Both the position numbers and the translations under genes were made by a program. Below the pieces are notes generated by a model. The model searched no databases. It was not told the DNA's origin and saw only the letters and a program-made list of their open reading frames with translations. From an uncultured Pseudomonadota bacterium (GTDB lineage Bacteria > Bdellovibrionota_B > Oligoflexia > Oligoflexales > CAIYRB01): a stretch of DNA of 64,000 nucleotides. The stretch is taken from positions 1-64,000 of the forward strand of contig CAIWTN010000017.1 in assembly GCA_903915625.1 (NCBI GenBank). The letters run 5' to 3'. Below are positions 17,873 to 29,900 of the stretch, in pieces (the stretch's first letter is position 1; each line of letters begins with the position of its first letter).

Positions 17873-18032
17873 GGTCTTATTCCTTTGGTCCAAGTTGGCT
17901 TGACGGTCACGAATCTACCGGATTGGCCGAGCCAGGGCAAGACAGCGAGGAGGGCTTGAGACTTGCGGCCAGACCGTCTACAACTATAGCGCCGCCACTC
18001 ACAGACGGTGGCCACTGGCTAGAGTCCTGTAA

Positions 18033-19319
<1,287 letters not shown>

Positions 19320-19326
19320 TCCCGCT

Positions 19327-20436
19327 GTGGCGCGCAACTCTATCGCCCCAATTTTCTGGATGCTGGCACTAGGCCCTACGCTTATTGCCAGCGATTGCGC
19401 GCAAAACCCCTCAAAATCAGTAAATTCAGTGGCGGCAGAGCAAACTGCCGCCACTTTCGAACTTGATGTCGCCCGTAGCCAAAGTGATCTCGCCGAACTG
19501 ACGAGACATCCCCATCCGCTAGGCTCAATTCGCCAGCGCGAGGTAGCCAGTTGGCTCGTGTCTAGACTGACTAGCGAGGGCATTCGCGCAGTTAAGGAAG
19601 ATTTTAATGCTGTGACGCCAAATCCAGCAACTCAGCGCACAAGCGAGAATACACCCCTTACCGTCAATCTGATCGGCCACAACATATATGCCATGGATGT
19701 CGGAAGACTTAATCCGCCATGCGTCGTCGCTCTAGCATCACACTACGATTCAAAAGATATTGCCGGGGTTAAATATCTTGGGGCGAACGATAGCGGATCG
19801 TCGACTGCAGTCCTTTTACAACTCCTCACTCACATTAAGAAGCATAGTGTTTACCATCAAATGACCTGTGGCTTTGTAGGCTGGTTTTTTGATGGAGAAG
19901 AGTCCGTGTTAGCAAACTGGACAGACGGCCAACTATCCCATCCGTCGAGAATGATCGACCATACTTATGGTAGTCGAATGCTCGCCTCCAAGCTAATACC
20001 CTGCATGTTCAGCGGCAAGCCGTCGAGTTGCCTGCCAGCCGAAAATGGTCGAAATACAGGGCCAGCTGTGGCTGCTGTAATCCTCTTGGACATGATCGGC
20101 TCACCCGAGCTTAAACTATCCCGCGATCTCCAGTCATCACCAGAGTTACAAAGAATCGCGCAAAGAGGAGCTGCGCTATTAGGACTTCCAGAAATTTTTA
20201 CTGAACAAGCTGCTAGCATCGAGGATGATCACAGGCCGTTCCGCGCCCTAGGTATTCCAGCCATAGACCTGATCGACTTTCAGCACCTTAAGCACTGGCA
20301 CAAGCCTAGCGACGATGTGGACACACTTTCACCAGCAAGCCTAAATATTGCTGGACATATAGCTCTTTACGTTGCATCTAGCCTCGCCAATCCAGCTGAC
20401 CCAAAGCACCCCACCAAAAAAATTAATAATCAATAA
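19327..20436 (+). CDS. exported glutaminyl-peptide cyclotransferase-like protein (M28 superfamily)
   Basis: The core matches animal-type/bacterial M28 glutaminyl cyclases, which convert N-terminal Gln to pyroglutamate. Zinc-site motifs visible in order are 'ASHYDSKDIAG', 'GANDSGSS' (Asp), 'FDGEES' (Glu), 'DHTYGSRMLA', 'LLDMIGSPEL', 'EDDHRPFRALGIPAIDLID' and 'LKHWHKPSDD' (His). GTG at 19327 is chosen: it lies eight bases after the enolase stop and opens on a signal peptide (NSIAPIFWMLALGPTLIAS), but its ribosome site is weak; ATG 19360 is an alternative. An aminopeptidase function is less likely because of the 'EDDHRPF' signature. Confidence 0.82.
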   Translation: MARNSIAPIFWMLALGPTLIASDCAQNPSKSVNSVAAEQTAATFELDVARSQSDLAELTRHPHPLGSIRQREVASWLVSRLTSEGIRAVKEDFNAVTPNPATQRTSENTPLTVNLIGHNIYAMDVGRLNPPCVVALASHYDSKDIAGVKYLGANDSGSSTAVLLQLLTHIKKHSVYHQMTCGFVGWFFDGEESVLANWTDGQLSHPSRMIDHTYGSRMLASKLIPCMFSGKPSSCLPAENGRNTGPAVAAVILLDMIGSPELKLSRDLQSSPELQRIAQRGAALLGLPEIFTEQAASIEDDHRPFRALGIPAIDLIDFQHLKHWHKPSDDVDTLSPASLNIAGHIALYVASSLANPADPKHPTKKINNQ

Positions 20437-20526
20437 TATCAATATATTATCAAAATCCTTTAAAGTTTTTCCCACCCCCACCGACAAGTCTTTAGAAGAG
20501 AGATATTGCGTTTAGGAGTCATAGTC

Positions 20527-21036
20527 ATGCTGACTAGCACGGTGGATTTCGGAAATCTAACTATCGATATCCAACAAACTGCAAATGAAGTCGTCTATAA
20601 ATTCGTTGGCGAGGTTGACGAACATTTTCGGCAAAAAGACGTGCCCAGAGTCAAGAAGGCGAACATCACCTTCGTCCTGGAGGACATCGCCACATTCAAC
20701 TCCTGTGGTATTCGCGAATGGATTTACTTGGTCCGTGATATTAGCGAGCTTGGGGCGTTGAAATTTACCAAATGTTCAGTAGCAATGATCGATCAGATTA
20801 ATATGGTCCCGGACTCTCTCGGCAAAGGGACTGTTGATTCATTTTTCGCCCCCTACTACTGCAACTGTGGTGGCGAAGTAAATCGCCTGATCAATGTCGG
20901 AGATTGCCTACCTCTCTTACTTAGGAAAAATGCTCCTGAGTTTAAATGCGAAGAATGCGGCCACAAACTCGAGTTTGATGCTTTAGAAGAAAGTTACTTT
21001 CTGTTTGCTGAAGCGGCACTACCAGAAGCTTCCTAG
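20527..21036 (+). CDS. STAS-like domain protein with C-terminal zinc ribbon (copy 1)
   Basis: ATG at 20527 has AGGAG eight bases upstream. The N-terminal ~105 residues look like a STAS domain; 'FNSCGIREWI' (Ser59) corresponds to the conserved Ser loop of anti-sigma-antagonist STAS proteins. The C-terminal ~65 residues carry 'YYCNCGGEV' and 'FKCEECGHKLEFD', two cysteine pairs suited to zinc. The same architecture and the motif 'NSCG[IV]R.WI' plus 'DQINMVP'/'SQINMIP' recur in the protein at 53390-53869. It is followed by a CheA homologue after 52 bases. Function unknown; a phospho-switch or scaffold is inferred. Confidence 0.75.
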   Translation: MLTSTVDFGNLTIDIQQTANEVVYKFVGEVDEHFRQKDVPRVKKANITFVLEDIATFNSCGIREWIYLVRDISELGALKFTKCSVAMIDQINMVPDSLGKGTVDSFFAPYYCNCGGEVNRLINVGDCLPLLLRKNAPEFKCEECGHKLEFDALEESYFLFAEAALPEAS

Positions 21037-21088
21037 ATCGGCCTAAGGGGCTCACCTTACTTAACACTATGAAATAGGATGATGATCA

Positions 21089-22498
21089 ATGGGCATGGAT
21101 GCTCTGACGGCTTCAGCGTTTACTGCTTTAGCCAGAACACAACTCCCTGATCTGCACAGAAAGTTAGCTGCCTTAGCCAAGCTTCCAGTAAGCAAACGGG
21201 AAGCCGACTCGGAACTCGCTCAAGCCATCAGCGCTGTTCAGGCCTCGTTTTTTCGACTAAATGAATGGATTAGCGGCCACAGCGCTGGCACCACTTCAGA
21301 TCACTTAACCCAAAACGAGATTAAACTGGAGCATTCCCAAGCGGAGCTCACAAAGAATGCGGACTATGAAGACGAGTCGAACGTTGCGACCAATAAATCC
21401 CAATTAGACTCCCTCACCTCTCTGGCCGCTGAGCTCGTGTGCGACCGAACAAGATTTAGCAGTATCGAGGAGGATATTCGCAGCATAATCCCGCGCAACA
21501 TCGCAAGTACTTTGGCTGAAGCCATTCAACAACTAGACCGTCACACTAAACAAATGCGTGACACTGTCATGAAAATCAGGATGGTTCCACTCAGCCATGC
21601 ATTCAGCAGATTACCTACAATGGTTCGGGAATTAAGCGCCCAGCTGGGGAAGGATATAGAACTTCAATTCATCGGAGAAAGTACTGTGCTCGACAAAACT
21701 ATTGTCGAACAAATTGAAGACCCACTCATCCGACTGATCCAGAATTCCTGTAAGCAGGGAATTGAGACTCCGGACACGAGACAAAAGGTAGGCAAACCTT
21801 CAGCAGGACTAATAAAAATATCCGTGCGACAAGAGGGCAATTATATTCTCATCGTCATCAATGATGACGGACAGGCGCAACGCGATGTTGACATGGACAT
21901 CGTGCAAAGCCAAATATCAAAACTCCAGGGCACTTTGGAGCTAGATTCAGCACAGGCCCATGGCACCACTGTAACCATCAAGCTTCCGTTAACTCTAGCA
22001 ATGGCTCAAAGCCTACTTGTAGAATCCGCGGGTGAGCTCTTCGCCATTCCGATGGGTTCAGTCATCGAGTCAAAGCGTATCACTCCTGAAGAAATCCAAG
22101 TCAACGGCAACACACACTTCATCCAACAATACGATTTCAAGATTCCAGTGATTTATCTTCACGAAGCTTTCAAACTAGATTCTAAAAATGAACTTTCCTG
22201 GTACTCAAAAAATCAAAACCAAAAGAATCAAATTCGATTGCATGACAAGATCGTAGCACGCCGTGAGGACCGCCTGTATGTCGTAATTATAGGTTCAGGC
22301 GAGCAAAGCTTCGGCCTTATCGTAGACCAGGTTTTATACCAACAAGAGATCGCAATTAAATCACTTGGCCCCATACTGCACACTCTACCCTGTATCGCTG
22401 GCGGATTTATTTCTGGCAATGGTGAGGTCGTATTAGTACTCGACCTCGAACAGATTGAATCACGATTTATATCACCCGTAAGGAGAAGGGCCGCATGA
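21089..22498 (+). CDS. CheA homologue lacking the His-phosphotransfer domain and ATP-lid G boxes
   Basis: From residue ~110 the protein follows CheA: dimerisation helices ('SLAAELVCDRTRF'), 'MKIRMVPLSHAFSRLPTMVREL', 'LDKTIVEQIEDPLIRLIQNSCKQGIE' (N box), 'INDDGQAQRDVDMDIVQSQI', 'GTTVTIKLPLTLAMAQSLLV' and a C-terminal CheW-like domain. Normal CheA has about 45 residues with the F and G2 boxes between DDGAG and 'GVGMDVV'; here they are missing, and D-H of the N box is K-Q. The first ~110 residues show no H-x-x-KG phosphotransfer motif. Kinase activity is therefore doubtful and a structural or binding role is inferred. The stop overlaps the CheW start by four bases. Confidence 0.85.
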   Translation: MGMDALTASAFTALARTQLPDLHRKLAALAKLPVSKREADSELAQAISAVQASFFRLNEWISGHSAGTTSDHLTQNEIKLEHSQAELTKNADYEDESNVATNKSQLDSLTSLAAELVCDRTRFSSIEEDIRSIIPRNIASTLAEAIQQLDRHTKQMRDTVMKIRMVPLSHAFSRLPTMVRELSAQLGKDIELQFIGESTVLDKTIVEQIEDPLIRLIQNSCKQGIETPDTRQKVGKPSAGLIKISVRQEGNYILIVINDDGQAQRDVDMDIVQSQISKLQGTLELDSAQAHGTTVTIKLPLTLAMAQSLLVESAGELFAIPMGSVIESKRITPEEIQVNGNTHFIQQYDFKIPVIYLHEAFKLDSKNELSWYSKNQNQKNQIRLHDKIVARREDRLYVVIIGSGEQSFGLIVDQVLYQQEIAIKSLGPILHTLPCIAGGFISGNGEVVLVLDLEQIESRFISPVRRRAA

Positions 22499-23052
22499 CT
22501 CTCGACCTTAGCAACCGCAGCGATTCATTCGACTCTGCCAATAGCCAGAGCGAGCAACAAACACTAATATCTAATGGCGCTCTTAAAACGGAGCTCGAAG
22601 TCGAGAACTATAAGTTTTTTAGCTTCTTTATCCATGACACTGAGTACTTATTACCAATAGCAAATGTCGAGGAAGTCACTAATTTGCCATCAATTTCTTT
22701 CTTGCCTAATGCAAACAGATTCTTAGATGGCGCATTTCATCTGCGCGGAAGTATACTGCCGGCAATCAACATGAGGAAAATTTCTGGATCACCAAGAGGC
22801 GAGCCTTCGCCTGAAAGCCGCCTCATAGTGGTCCGTGAGGCTGGACTCGATTTCGGGTTGATAGTCGATAGAATTAATCATGTGGTCACCCTATCTGCAG
22901 ACCATATAGAGCGCCAAACTCAATCTAGCTACCCAAATAGCGAGAATTTTTGCAGCCAAAAACTCAAAAACGGCAACCGATTTACAGGTATTATAGATCT
23001 CAGCAAATTATTAACGCTGATAACCGGCGAAACTAATCTAGACCTTTCATAA
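22495..23052 (+). CDS. CheW-like adaptor protein
   Basis: After a ~35-residue polar N-terminal tail, residues 38-180 form a CheW domain: 'FFSFFIHDTEYLLPIANVEEVTNLPSI', 'FLDGAFHLRGSILPAINMRK' and 'LIVDRINHVVTLSADHIE'. CheW couples receptors to CheA in chemosensory arrays. Its ATG overlaps the preceding pseudo-CheA stop (ATGA), so the two are co-translated and probably bind each other through their CheW/P5 folds. No methyl-accepting receptor, CheY, CheR or CheB gene is present in the window. An inverted repeat CAGGTG...CACCTG (23056-23076) follows the stop. Confidence 0.88.
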   Translation: MTLDLSNRSDSFDSANSQSEQQTLISNGALKTELEVENYKFFSFFIHDTEYLLPIANVEEVTNLPSISFLPNANRFLDGAFHLRGSILPAINMRKISGSPRGEPSPESRLIVVREAGLDFGLIVDRINHVVTLSADHIERQTQSSYPNSENFCSQKLKNGNRFTGIIDLSKLLTLITGETNLDLS

Positions 23053-23148
23053 AGCCAGGTGACCTGCTAGCACCTGAGGACTTTATTCTGCAACTAAATC
23101 ATGCCATAATTCCCCAAATCAAAGTCTTGTTTTGGGAGAAACACCATC

Positions 23149-23925
23149 TTGAAGCGATCGATCTTCAATCAAAAGGGCGGCGTCGGCAAAACTTCTATCA
23201 CCTGTAACCTTGCCGCTGCCTTTGCCAAGGCTGGTCGGAAGGTCTTAGTCGTAGACTTAGATTCTCAATCAAATAGCACCCAGTACCTACTGGGACCATT
23301 AGCTAAAGAAGTGACGAGTACAATTGCTGACTTTTTTGAATCAACACTCAGCTTCAAACTCTTTGGAGATTCATTAAAACAAGCCCTCTACAAAACAAGC
23401 TTCGATAACCTCTGGTTAATTCCAGCCGAGCGCGGACTCTCTGAGCTACAACAAAAGCTCGAAGGTCGATATAAGATCTTTAAATTAAGGGACGCAATTG
23501 ACGATCTAGTCAAAGATTTAGGATTCGACGACGTGTTTTTTGACACACCACCGGCGTTGAATTTTTATAGCATGAGTGCACTAATGGCATCTGACCGAGT
23601 GCTCATCCCCTTCGACTGTGACGCGTTTAGCGGAGAGGCTTTACTTCAAGTGATGGAAGTCATTGAAGAAGTGGCCTCAGATCACCAGCCGGATTTATAC
23701 GCCGAAGGAGTGATTATAAACCACTTCCAAGCGCAAGCGAAGCTACCTCTTGAAGCAATTGAGAGCCTGCGGAGCAAGGGATTTCCAGTACTCGAACCGT
23801 ACCTTTCCACTTCAATCGTGATGCGAGAGAGCCACGCAGCACATATGCCCCTAGTGCATTTTCGCCCAAAGCACAAACTATCTGATGAGTTTAGCAACCT
23901 AGCTGGGCATCTTATCAACCACTAA
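23149..23925 (+). CDS. ParA/Soj-family ATPase
   Basis: The deviant Walker A motif 'NQKGGVGKTS' with signature Lys, 'VLVVDLDSQSNST' (switch) and 'DVFFDTPPALNFYSMSAL' (Walker B region) identify a ParA/MinD-type ATPase. TTG start with GGGAG ten bases upstream; it starts only a few residues before Walker A, so there is no N-terminal DNA-binding extension, unlike plasmid ParA. No parB gene or parS repeats are adjacent. Orphan ParA proteins position chemosensory or other clusters in several bacteria, which fits the neighbouring CheA/CheW genes; this is inference. The stop is followed by a terminator-like repeat shared with the convergent TPR gene. Confidence 0.88.
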   Translation: MKRSIFNQKGGVGKTSITCNLAAAFAKAGRKVLVVDLDSQSNSTQYLLGPLAKEVTSTIADFFESTLSFKLFGDSLKQALYKTSFDNLWLIPAERGLSELQQKLEGRYKIFKLRDAIDDLVKDLGFDDVFFDTPPALNFYSMSALMASDRVLIPFDCDAFSGEALLQVMEVIEEVASDHQPDLYAEGVIINHFQAQAKLPLEAIESLRSKGFPVLEPYLSTSIVMRESHAAHMPLVHFRPKHKLSDEFSNLAGHLINH

Positions 23926-23939
23926 GCAAGGCACCTAGA

Positions 23940-23972
23940 TAGTTTCTGGCGCTCAAAGCGCGCTAGAAACTA
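23940..23972. terminator. bidirectional terminator-like inverted repeat
   Basis: TAGTTTCT...GGCGCT, loop, AGCGC...AGAAACTA: eight outer and about five inner base pairs with a small internal mismatch. It lies between the convergent ParA and TPR genes, and its right end overlaps the TPR stop codon. There is no long T run on either strand, so efficiency is uncertain. Confidence 0.5.
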
Positions 23973-26900
23973 GATATTTAATTTTGTCACGAATTCAATT
24001 AACGCCTTGGCATACGGTGACCTTTGATAAATTTCACTATGCTTATGCAGATTCGGCACCAATAAATCCTTATCGAGAATTGATTCGAAGAGGCCGATCA
24101 CATCCAAAGTCTCAGCTATCTGCATGCGGTAAATATGTGCTCGCATCGACTCCCATAACTGCAGTACTTGATCTTCGCTCGGCATTCCTATTTTTTCGTG
24201 TATAGCTCTAACCGGCCTAAGATCAAAATCGCGCAGATATTTATTAATGCCATCAGATGAACTGAGCTTCATCTTTAGCTTTGAGAAGCCCTGTTTACTA
24301 AAAATCTGATGCAACGAACCAATAACTGGCAAGAAATCCCTTACAGGATCAAGTGCCAGCGGCACATAGTAATGGATCCTAACAGACCATATCAGACCGA
24401 TTATACGATGAAACAGATGACTAGACGGCGTCTTTCGATAGTGGGAGCTATCGACATATAAAGTACGCCGCAAGCCATCATAGAATATTTCTGCACCAAG
24501 ACCCGGCAAATCGTATGCTGTGTACTTCGCGACTCGGACTCGCTCTGCATAATGGTGTAAACCTACCGTGCGTAAGATGCCACTCTGCCAGTCAAGTGGC
24601 TTACGCATCTGCTGAATCATCGACTCCGTTAAATTCAATTTCTTATTAAGATAAGTTTGAGAGAATCTTGATGAGTTTATTCGCACCAGTAAAGGTGCCA
24701 TCGCAATCACCAATTTATGCAAACTTGAATTGAGCCCTGGCGTATTCAGACGCTGAGGGAACCTTTCTTTACCCGACAAGGGATATCCATACTCATCAGG
24801 ATTTCTCCAGACTCTCCAATGCCAATTGCTCAATCTTTCGCAGTTGCCTGCCACAAGTGCAACACTCTGTATCGCTAGATGCTTTTCAATTTCACTTGCA
24901 AATGCTTGCTGCAATAGTCGGCCAGTAAGATCAGCATTGAAATCACCTTTTATGACTGCTGCCCGCCAGTCAGCAGCATCATCAGCAGCATCGACATTGA
25001 CTCCAAAGCCCTCTCGCAAAGTATTGTCGACCTGGACAGTATCTATGACATTGCGATCAGTGGACTCATTTCCATCAGCTACCTCGAACGAAGTACTCTG
25101 ATTCATAAGCATAGTTCCGTCAGCACCATCACCAGAATCTAAAGCAGTCTTAATAGGTGGGATAGGTGGAATAATGACACCTGGTGCCGGCGGAAAAATC
25201 ATATTGCCAAGTGTCAGCGCCTGGGTGGTCGTTTCTTCGCTTAGATCCGCCGAAAATCCAGCGACCACAATTGGCGGCACAGCTCTGGGACTAAGACCAC
25301 TCAGCACATCCGCGCCCAAATTAAACTCCATAACGTCTGCCGAGGGGCCAGTTTTTCCATTTAATTGACCATTGCTGGATAGACCGACCTGCAAGATTTC
25401 GTCACCACCTAGGTTCATTGAAGACTCGGCAGAGTCTTCAACGTCATCAATATCTTCGCTATCGAGATCTATAACATTGGCCGCAAACGGATTGTCATCT
25501 TTACTAACTTTTTTAGTGGATAAGATCTGACCTTTTGGAGCGACTGTCGATGCGGCATCTTCATGTTGCACGTCAGCTCTATCTTCAACGGAAAGATCTA
25601 GTCCACCGGCCGGTTCCAAGTCTAGGCGCAGAATATCACTACCACCCATCGACCCTGAACTTGGAGGAACTTCGTCCGCGATATCCAATTTAAATTCTAC
25701 TACTTCCCCACCACTGAAGGATTTCGGCACAGGAGCAAAAATCCCGACCGGTGATGGTTCGACTAGGCTCGAATCACGTGCAATATTTGGTACGACAAAT
25801 CCAGCAAAGTCACCGGAAACTGCCTTTAAATCAACATTCGCGGATTCCTCTTTTGAAGTAAAATCCACATCCTGTAGTCCTGCAGAAACAGCGAGTCCAA
25901 TATCGATCGCGGGGGCAGAAATTTCTTGTGGCACTCCATTATCTGAATCTGGACGAAGAGATGACTCCTCCTTCTTAGCTAAATCGATACTTTTCTCTGC
26001 AGACTTAACCGGCGTACGAGGGAGCGCCGTGGCCCCATGTACTAAAATTTCCTTCTCCAGATTACGCAACTCTAATTGCATCGACTCGATAGTAAGCGGG
26101 AATGATTTCAATGGACGCTGATCGAGGCGAAGCTTAGGCAGAATGGCACGCAAATGAGTTAAGCGTTCCGTAGGGGCACCAAATTCGAGCAAGAGAAAGT
26201 AAAGCGGCATCCAAGTACGACTATTACTTGGATCAGCGGCGTAGACCTCCGAATATATCGCCAAAGCCTTGCGCCTGGTTTCATCCTGGTCAAACAACAT
26301 ACTTGCATAAACTAACATTAATTCTTGCTTACTCGTTGGCCCAATGCGATCACCGATATTGTGATCTAAGGCAGCCTTGTAGCAATCAAGCAGCACATGA
26401 CGCATCTCCCCCCGCTCGATTAAAATAGTGGTCTCAGATAAATACGCTTTCATCTTTGACTTGTTTGCTACACAAGCAAGACCGCGCCACCATTGGTCAA
26501 CCACTTTTTCTGCGTCAAGCTCAACAATTGCTGCCTTAAGAGTAACTTTGTAGATCTCACTCGATACAAGGCCGTTATTAATCAAGGCACCCGCTAATTG
26601 TCCAGCCTGCTGCCATCTACCTTTTGAAAAAGACTTATCTACGTGCTTCTGGAGTATCCGCTGCACCGCAACAGGATCCTCTCCAATTTTCAATAAACGC
26701 TCTGCATTTCTAGTCAAAGTCTCAATATCTACCGTAGATGCGACATCCTGCAAATACTCACCAAGATGTTGCTTTTCGCGCTCCACATCATTAGTTTCCG
26801 CAGCTAACTTAGCGAGCACATGATGAATTTTATGTGGTTCGTCGCTAAAGCGAGCTGAGGCACTAAACGCTAGGCGAGCTCGCGCACGATCCTTCATCTT

Positions 26901-29900
26901 GTGCCAGAAGATTTGACCAAGTTGGTCTAGTAGCGCAAACTTCTGCTGCCTATTTTCTTCAAATTCCGCCTGCTTCTGCAATGCCTTAGCGAGCAACTTC
27001 CAATGACCAGTACGCTCTACAAGTATTCTAAGTTCCTGCAATTCATCAGGAGTACAAGCTACGAGTGTGCAGACTCTAGCCACCATTTTTTCGGTCGCTA
27101 CTTCTTGATTCAACCTCTTGGCATATAAAGCTGCGGCAGTTCTCGCATGACTCACAGCGACGTGTATCGTTGTCGCCTTAAACGACATCAACTCATGGTA
27201 GATGGCCAACTCCTGGTCCAACCCCCTCAGTAATTTTATAATATCTCGTTCGGCGAGCTCAGCTGTCAGCCCTCGTTTAAGCAGCTCCCTAACGAAGAAA
27301 AGTAAATACTTTAAATCCGGCGATTCTTTCAAAGCAGAAACAGCTTCGTTAAGAACGATTGTTTGATCATCAACTATAGGCAACATTTGCGAATAAATAC
27401 TGCCCATGAGCTCGTAACGACGAACATTATCTAAATCAAATAGTGACTGTATAGCCTCACGCATCCACTGCAATCGTTGCATCGATGTCAGCTTTTTCAG
27501 CTCACCAATTGCGGCCATTAAACGCCCAATTGCATCGACCTGATTTGCTTGATGGTAAACTTGAAATCTTTTTTTCAAAGCAATATCAGCAGATAAATCG
27601 AATGCGTAAACTCTTAGGGCCAGATTATCTCGTTGTAAATCTGTCAACTCAGCGGGCGTTGTCAAGAGCTCGAGAATTAGAGACTGCTGATCTGCTGGCG
27701 ATACCTGCTGCAGACGCAATTCAAACGCTTGAACTAACGATCTATAGTCCTTCTGCTGTGATAAGTACTCTGTGAGAAACGCAAAGCCACTCGCATCTAT
27801 CCAGCCTTCCTGGTTAGCTGCACGCAGATGCCGAATAGCGCCAACATCATCACCCAGCCGATCCCTAAAAACCTCAGCTAATCGACATAGAAATTCCCCG
27901 CGACGGCGTCCAGACTGAACCGCTGGAATTTTCGCTATCAGCCTCGCACTGAGGTCCGACCAATCAATATCAACATCGTTCCAGCTAAACAAAAGGTCTA
28001 GCTCCTGCGTTGCAATCGTACTCGTCGCAAGCAGACGGAGATACAATTCTAATGCTCGCTTCGGCTCTCTCACTGAACCACGATATAGGCTCACTAGTTC
28101 ATCAAAAATGGGCTTTAAATATTCACTCTTCCCATTCTGCTCAAATACCGCGAACTCAGCTTCAAGAATACGGGCCAGTGACAAGTGATTTGCGCCCTGC
28201 CTATAGATGTGCTCAAGCTCACGCAACGTCTCAAGATCAGAAACATCGTATTCTATTGCCATTTCATAGCGAGTCGCCGCCAGATCTGGCCTATGGAGAT
28301 GATGACACCAAATACGGCCAATTGTTGCTTCTAAACAGCGCTTTTCGGCAGCACTCAGATTTAGGTTCCGATCCTTGAGCAAACTATCGGACACCTGGAT
28401 CGCCTCTTCGTAGCGTTCACGCTCCACGAGTATGTCAGCTATGAGCAATGCAGCTGCCACTAAGCCTCGATCAAGTTTCAAAGCCTTCTGCGCTAACTGT
28501 ATAGCATCGTCGCCACTGATCCCTTGTAGTCGACGGAGTTCAGCCAATCTCAAATGAATTTTAGCTAGTTCGATACGCCGTCTCTCGGCACCTATCAGAC
28601 GGTGCAGCAGACTTATTTCCGCGTCGATACGATTATCCAGTCTAGCCAATTCTATTAATTTTTTTAGCACCCTAGGTACGTCGCCACGTTTCTCAAGAAC
28701 TCTGTAATAGCAATCTGCAGCTTTGTCGTGATTTTCCTGAGCCCACACATCGCCTAGCAATTCTGGCAATACTAAATCAAAGCATTGCAAATTGTCCGCA
28801 CCACGAATCTCACTCATGAGCAGCGCACCAAGTTTCGATAAATGCTCGAGTGATGCTGACTGATTTTTGCTCAGTAAGGCTAGATGAATCGAATAAGAGA
28901 GGAACAGCTTTTGATTAGGCTCAAGATCCAAAGCCCTACCCATGATCGCATCGTCGTTGAGTTCACCGCACCCAACAAGCCCAAGTAATGAAAGGCGGCG
29001 CCACAGATAGAGAGTGTCACGTTCTGTCGCACAACGGTCGACTAGCTGCTTCCAGGCTTGGTTCAACTTTCCAGTAGTGATCGCCTTGTCGAGATCACGA
29101 CATTGTTCTAGGCGCTCTCTCGACTCCAAAACTTCCACCGGCACAAACGTCACTTCGGTAAAACCAGCAGGTATCTCCATGTCATCAGACAAAAGTCGAA
29201 CACTTAACCCTTCATCGCCAGCGAAAACACTTGGGCTGAATTGACCACGTGCCTGCGATAATTCCGCTTCCAGCTTCCGAAGCATCGCCGGTGTTGCCCC
29301 GAGGCTAGCCAAATGAACCAACACGGGCGCCATCAGAGGAAAGCGCATTTCATGAATCGAGGTCGGCACGCACTCTTTGTGGCTAATTTCGCCCCATGAT
29401 CTTAAACCCAGAGCCTCTGCTAAGAATCTCAGAGGCACGGTTACAAAGACGAAGGGAAGGAAGCCAAACCCAAAGATATCGGAAAGTACTAGCTGGCCTT
29501 CAGTGCCTTCGGCGAGGATACGTACCTTAAATCCACCTACCCCGTTTGTGTGCTTGGATAGTTGGCGCGACACATCGTCGCCTTGAGTTCCTTGATCGCG
29601 ACGAAGAGCACGGTTGAATTCGAAAAGGCACCATATCGATCCGTCTTTCTGAAAAACGAAGTCACTGGTGGTACGGGCCCCGAAGTATTTTTTGGTCAAA
29701 TTGCTCAAATTGCGCAAAATAGCTGTCTTATCGAGGTCCATCATCAAATTGTGAACGGCCAACCCACTCTTACGAGATGCCAGCTCGCTACCAAGGACAC
29801 GCCAAGGATTGACGACTCGACTGGACGCCGGCTTGTTTTGAAGACTTTCCGGAACTTCTTTGGGATCAACCAAAGACTCGCTCCGCAGTCTCCACAAGAC

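Noticed and set aside
23149-23925. Chromosome or plasmid partition locus
   Set aside because: No ParB gene and no parS-like 16-base palindromes nearby; neighbours are signalling genes.
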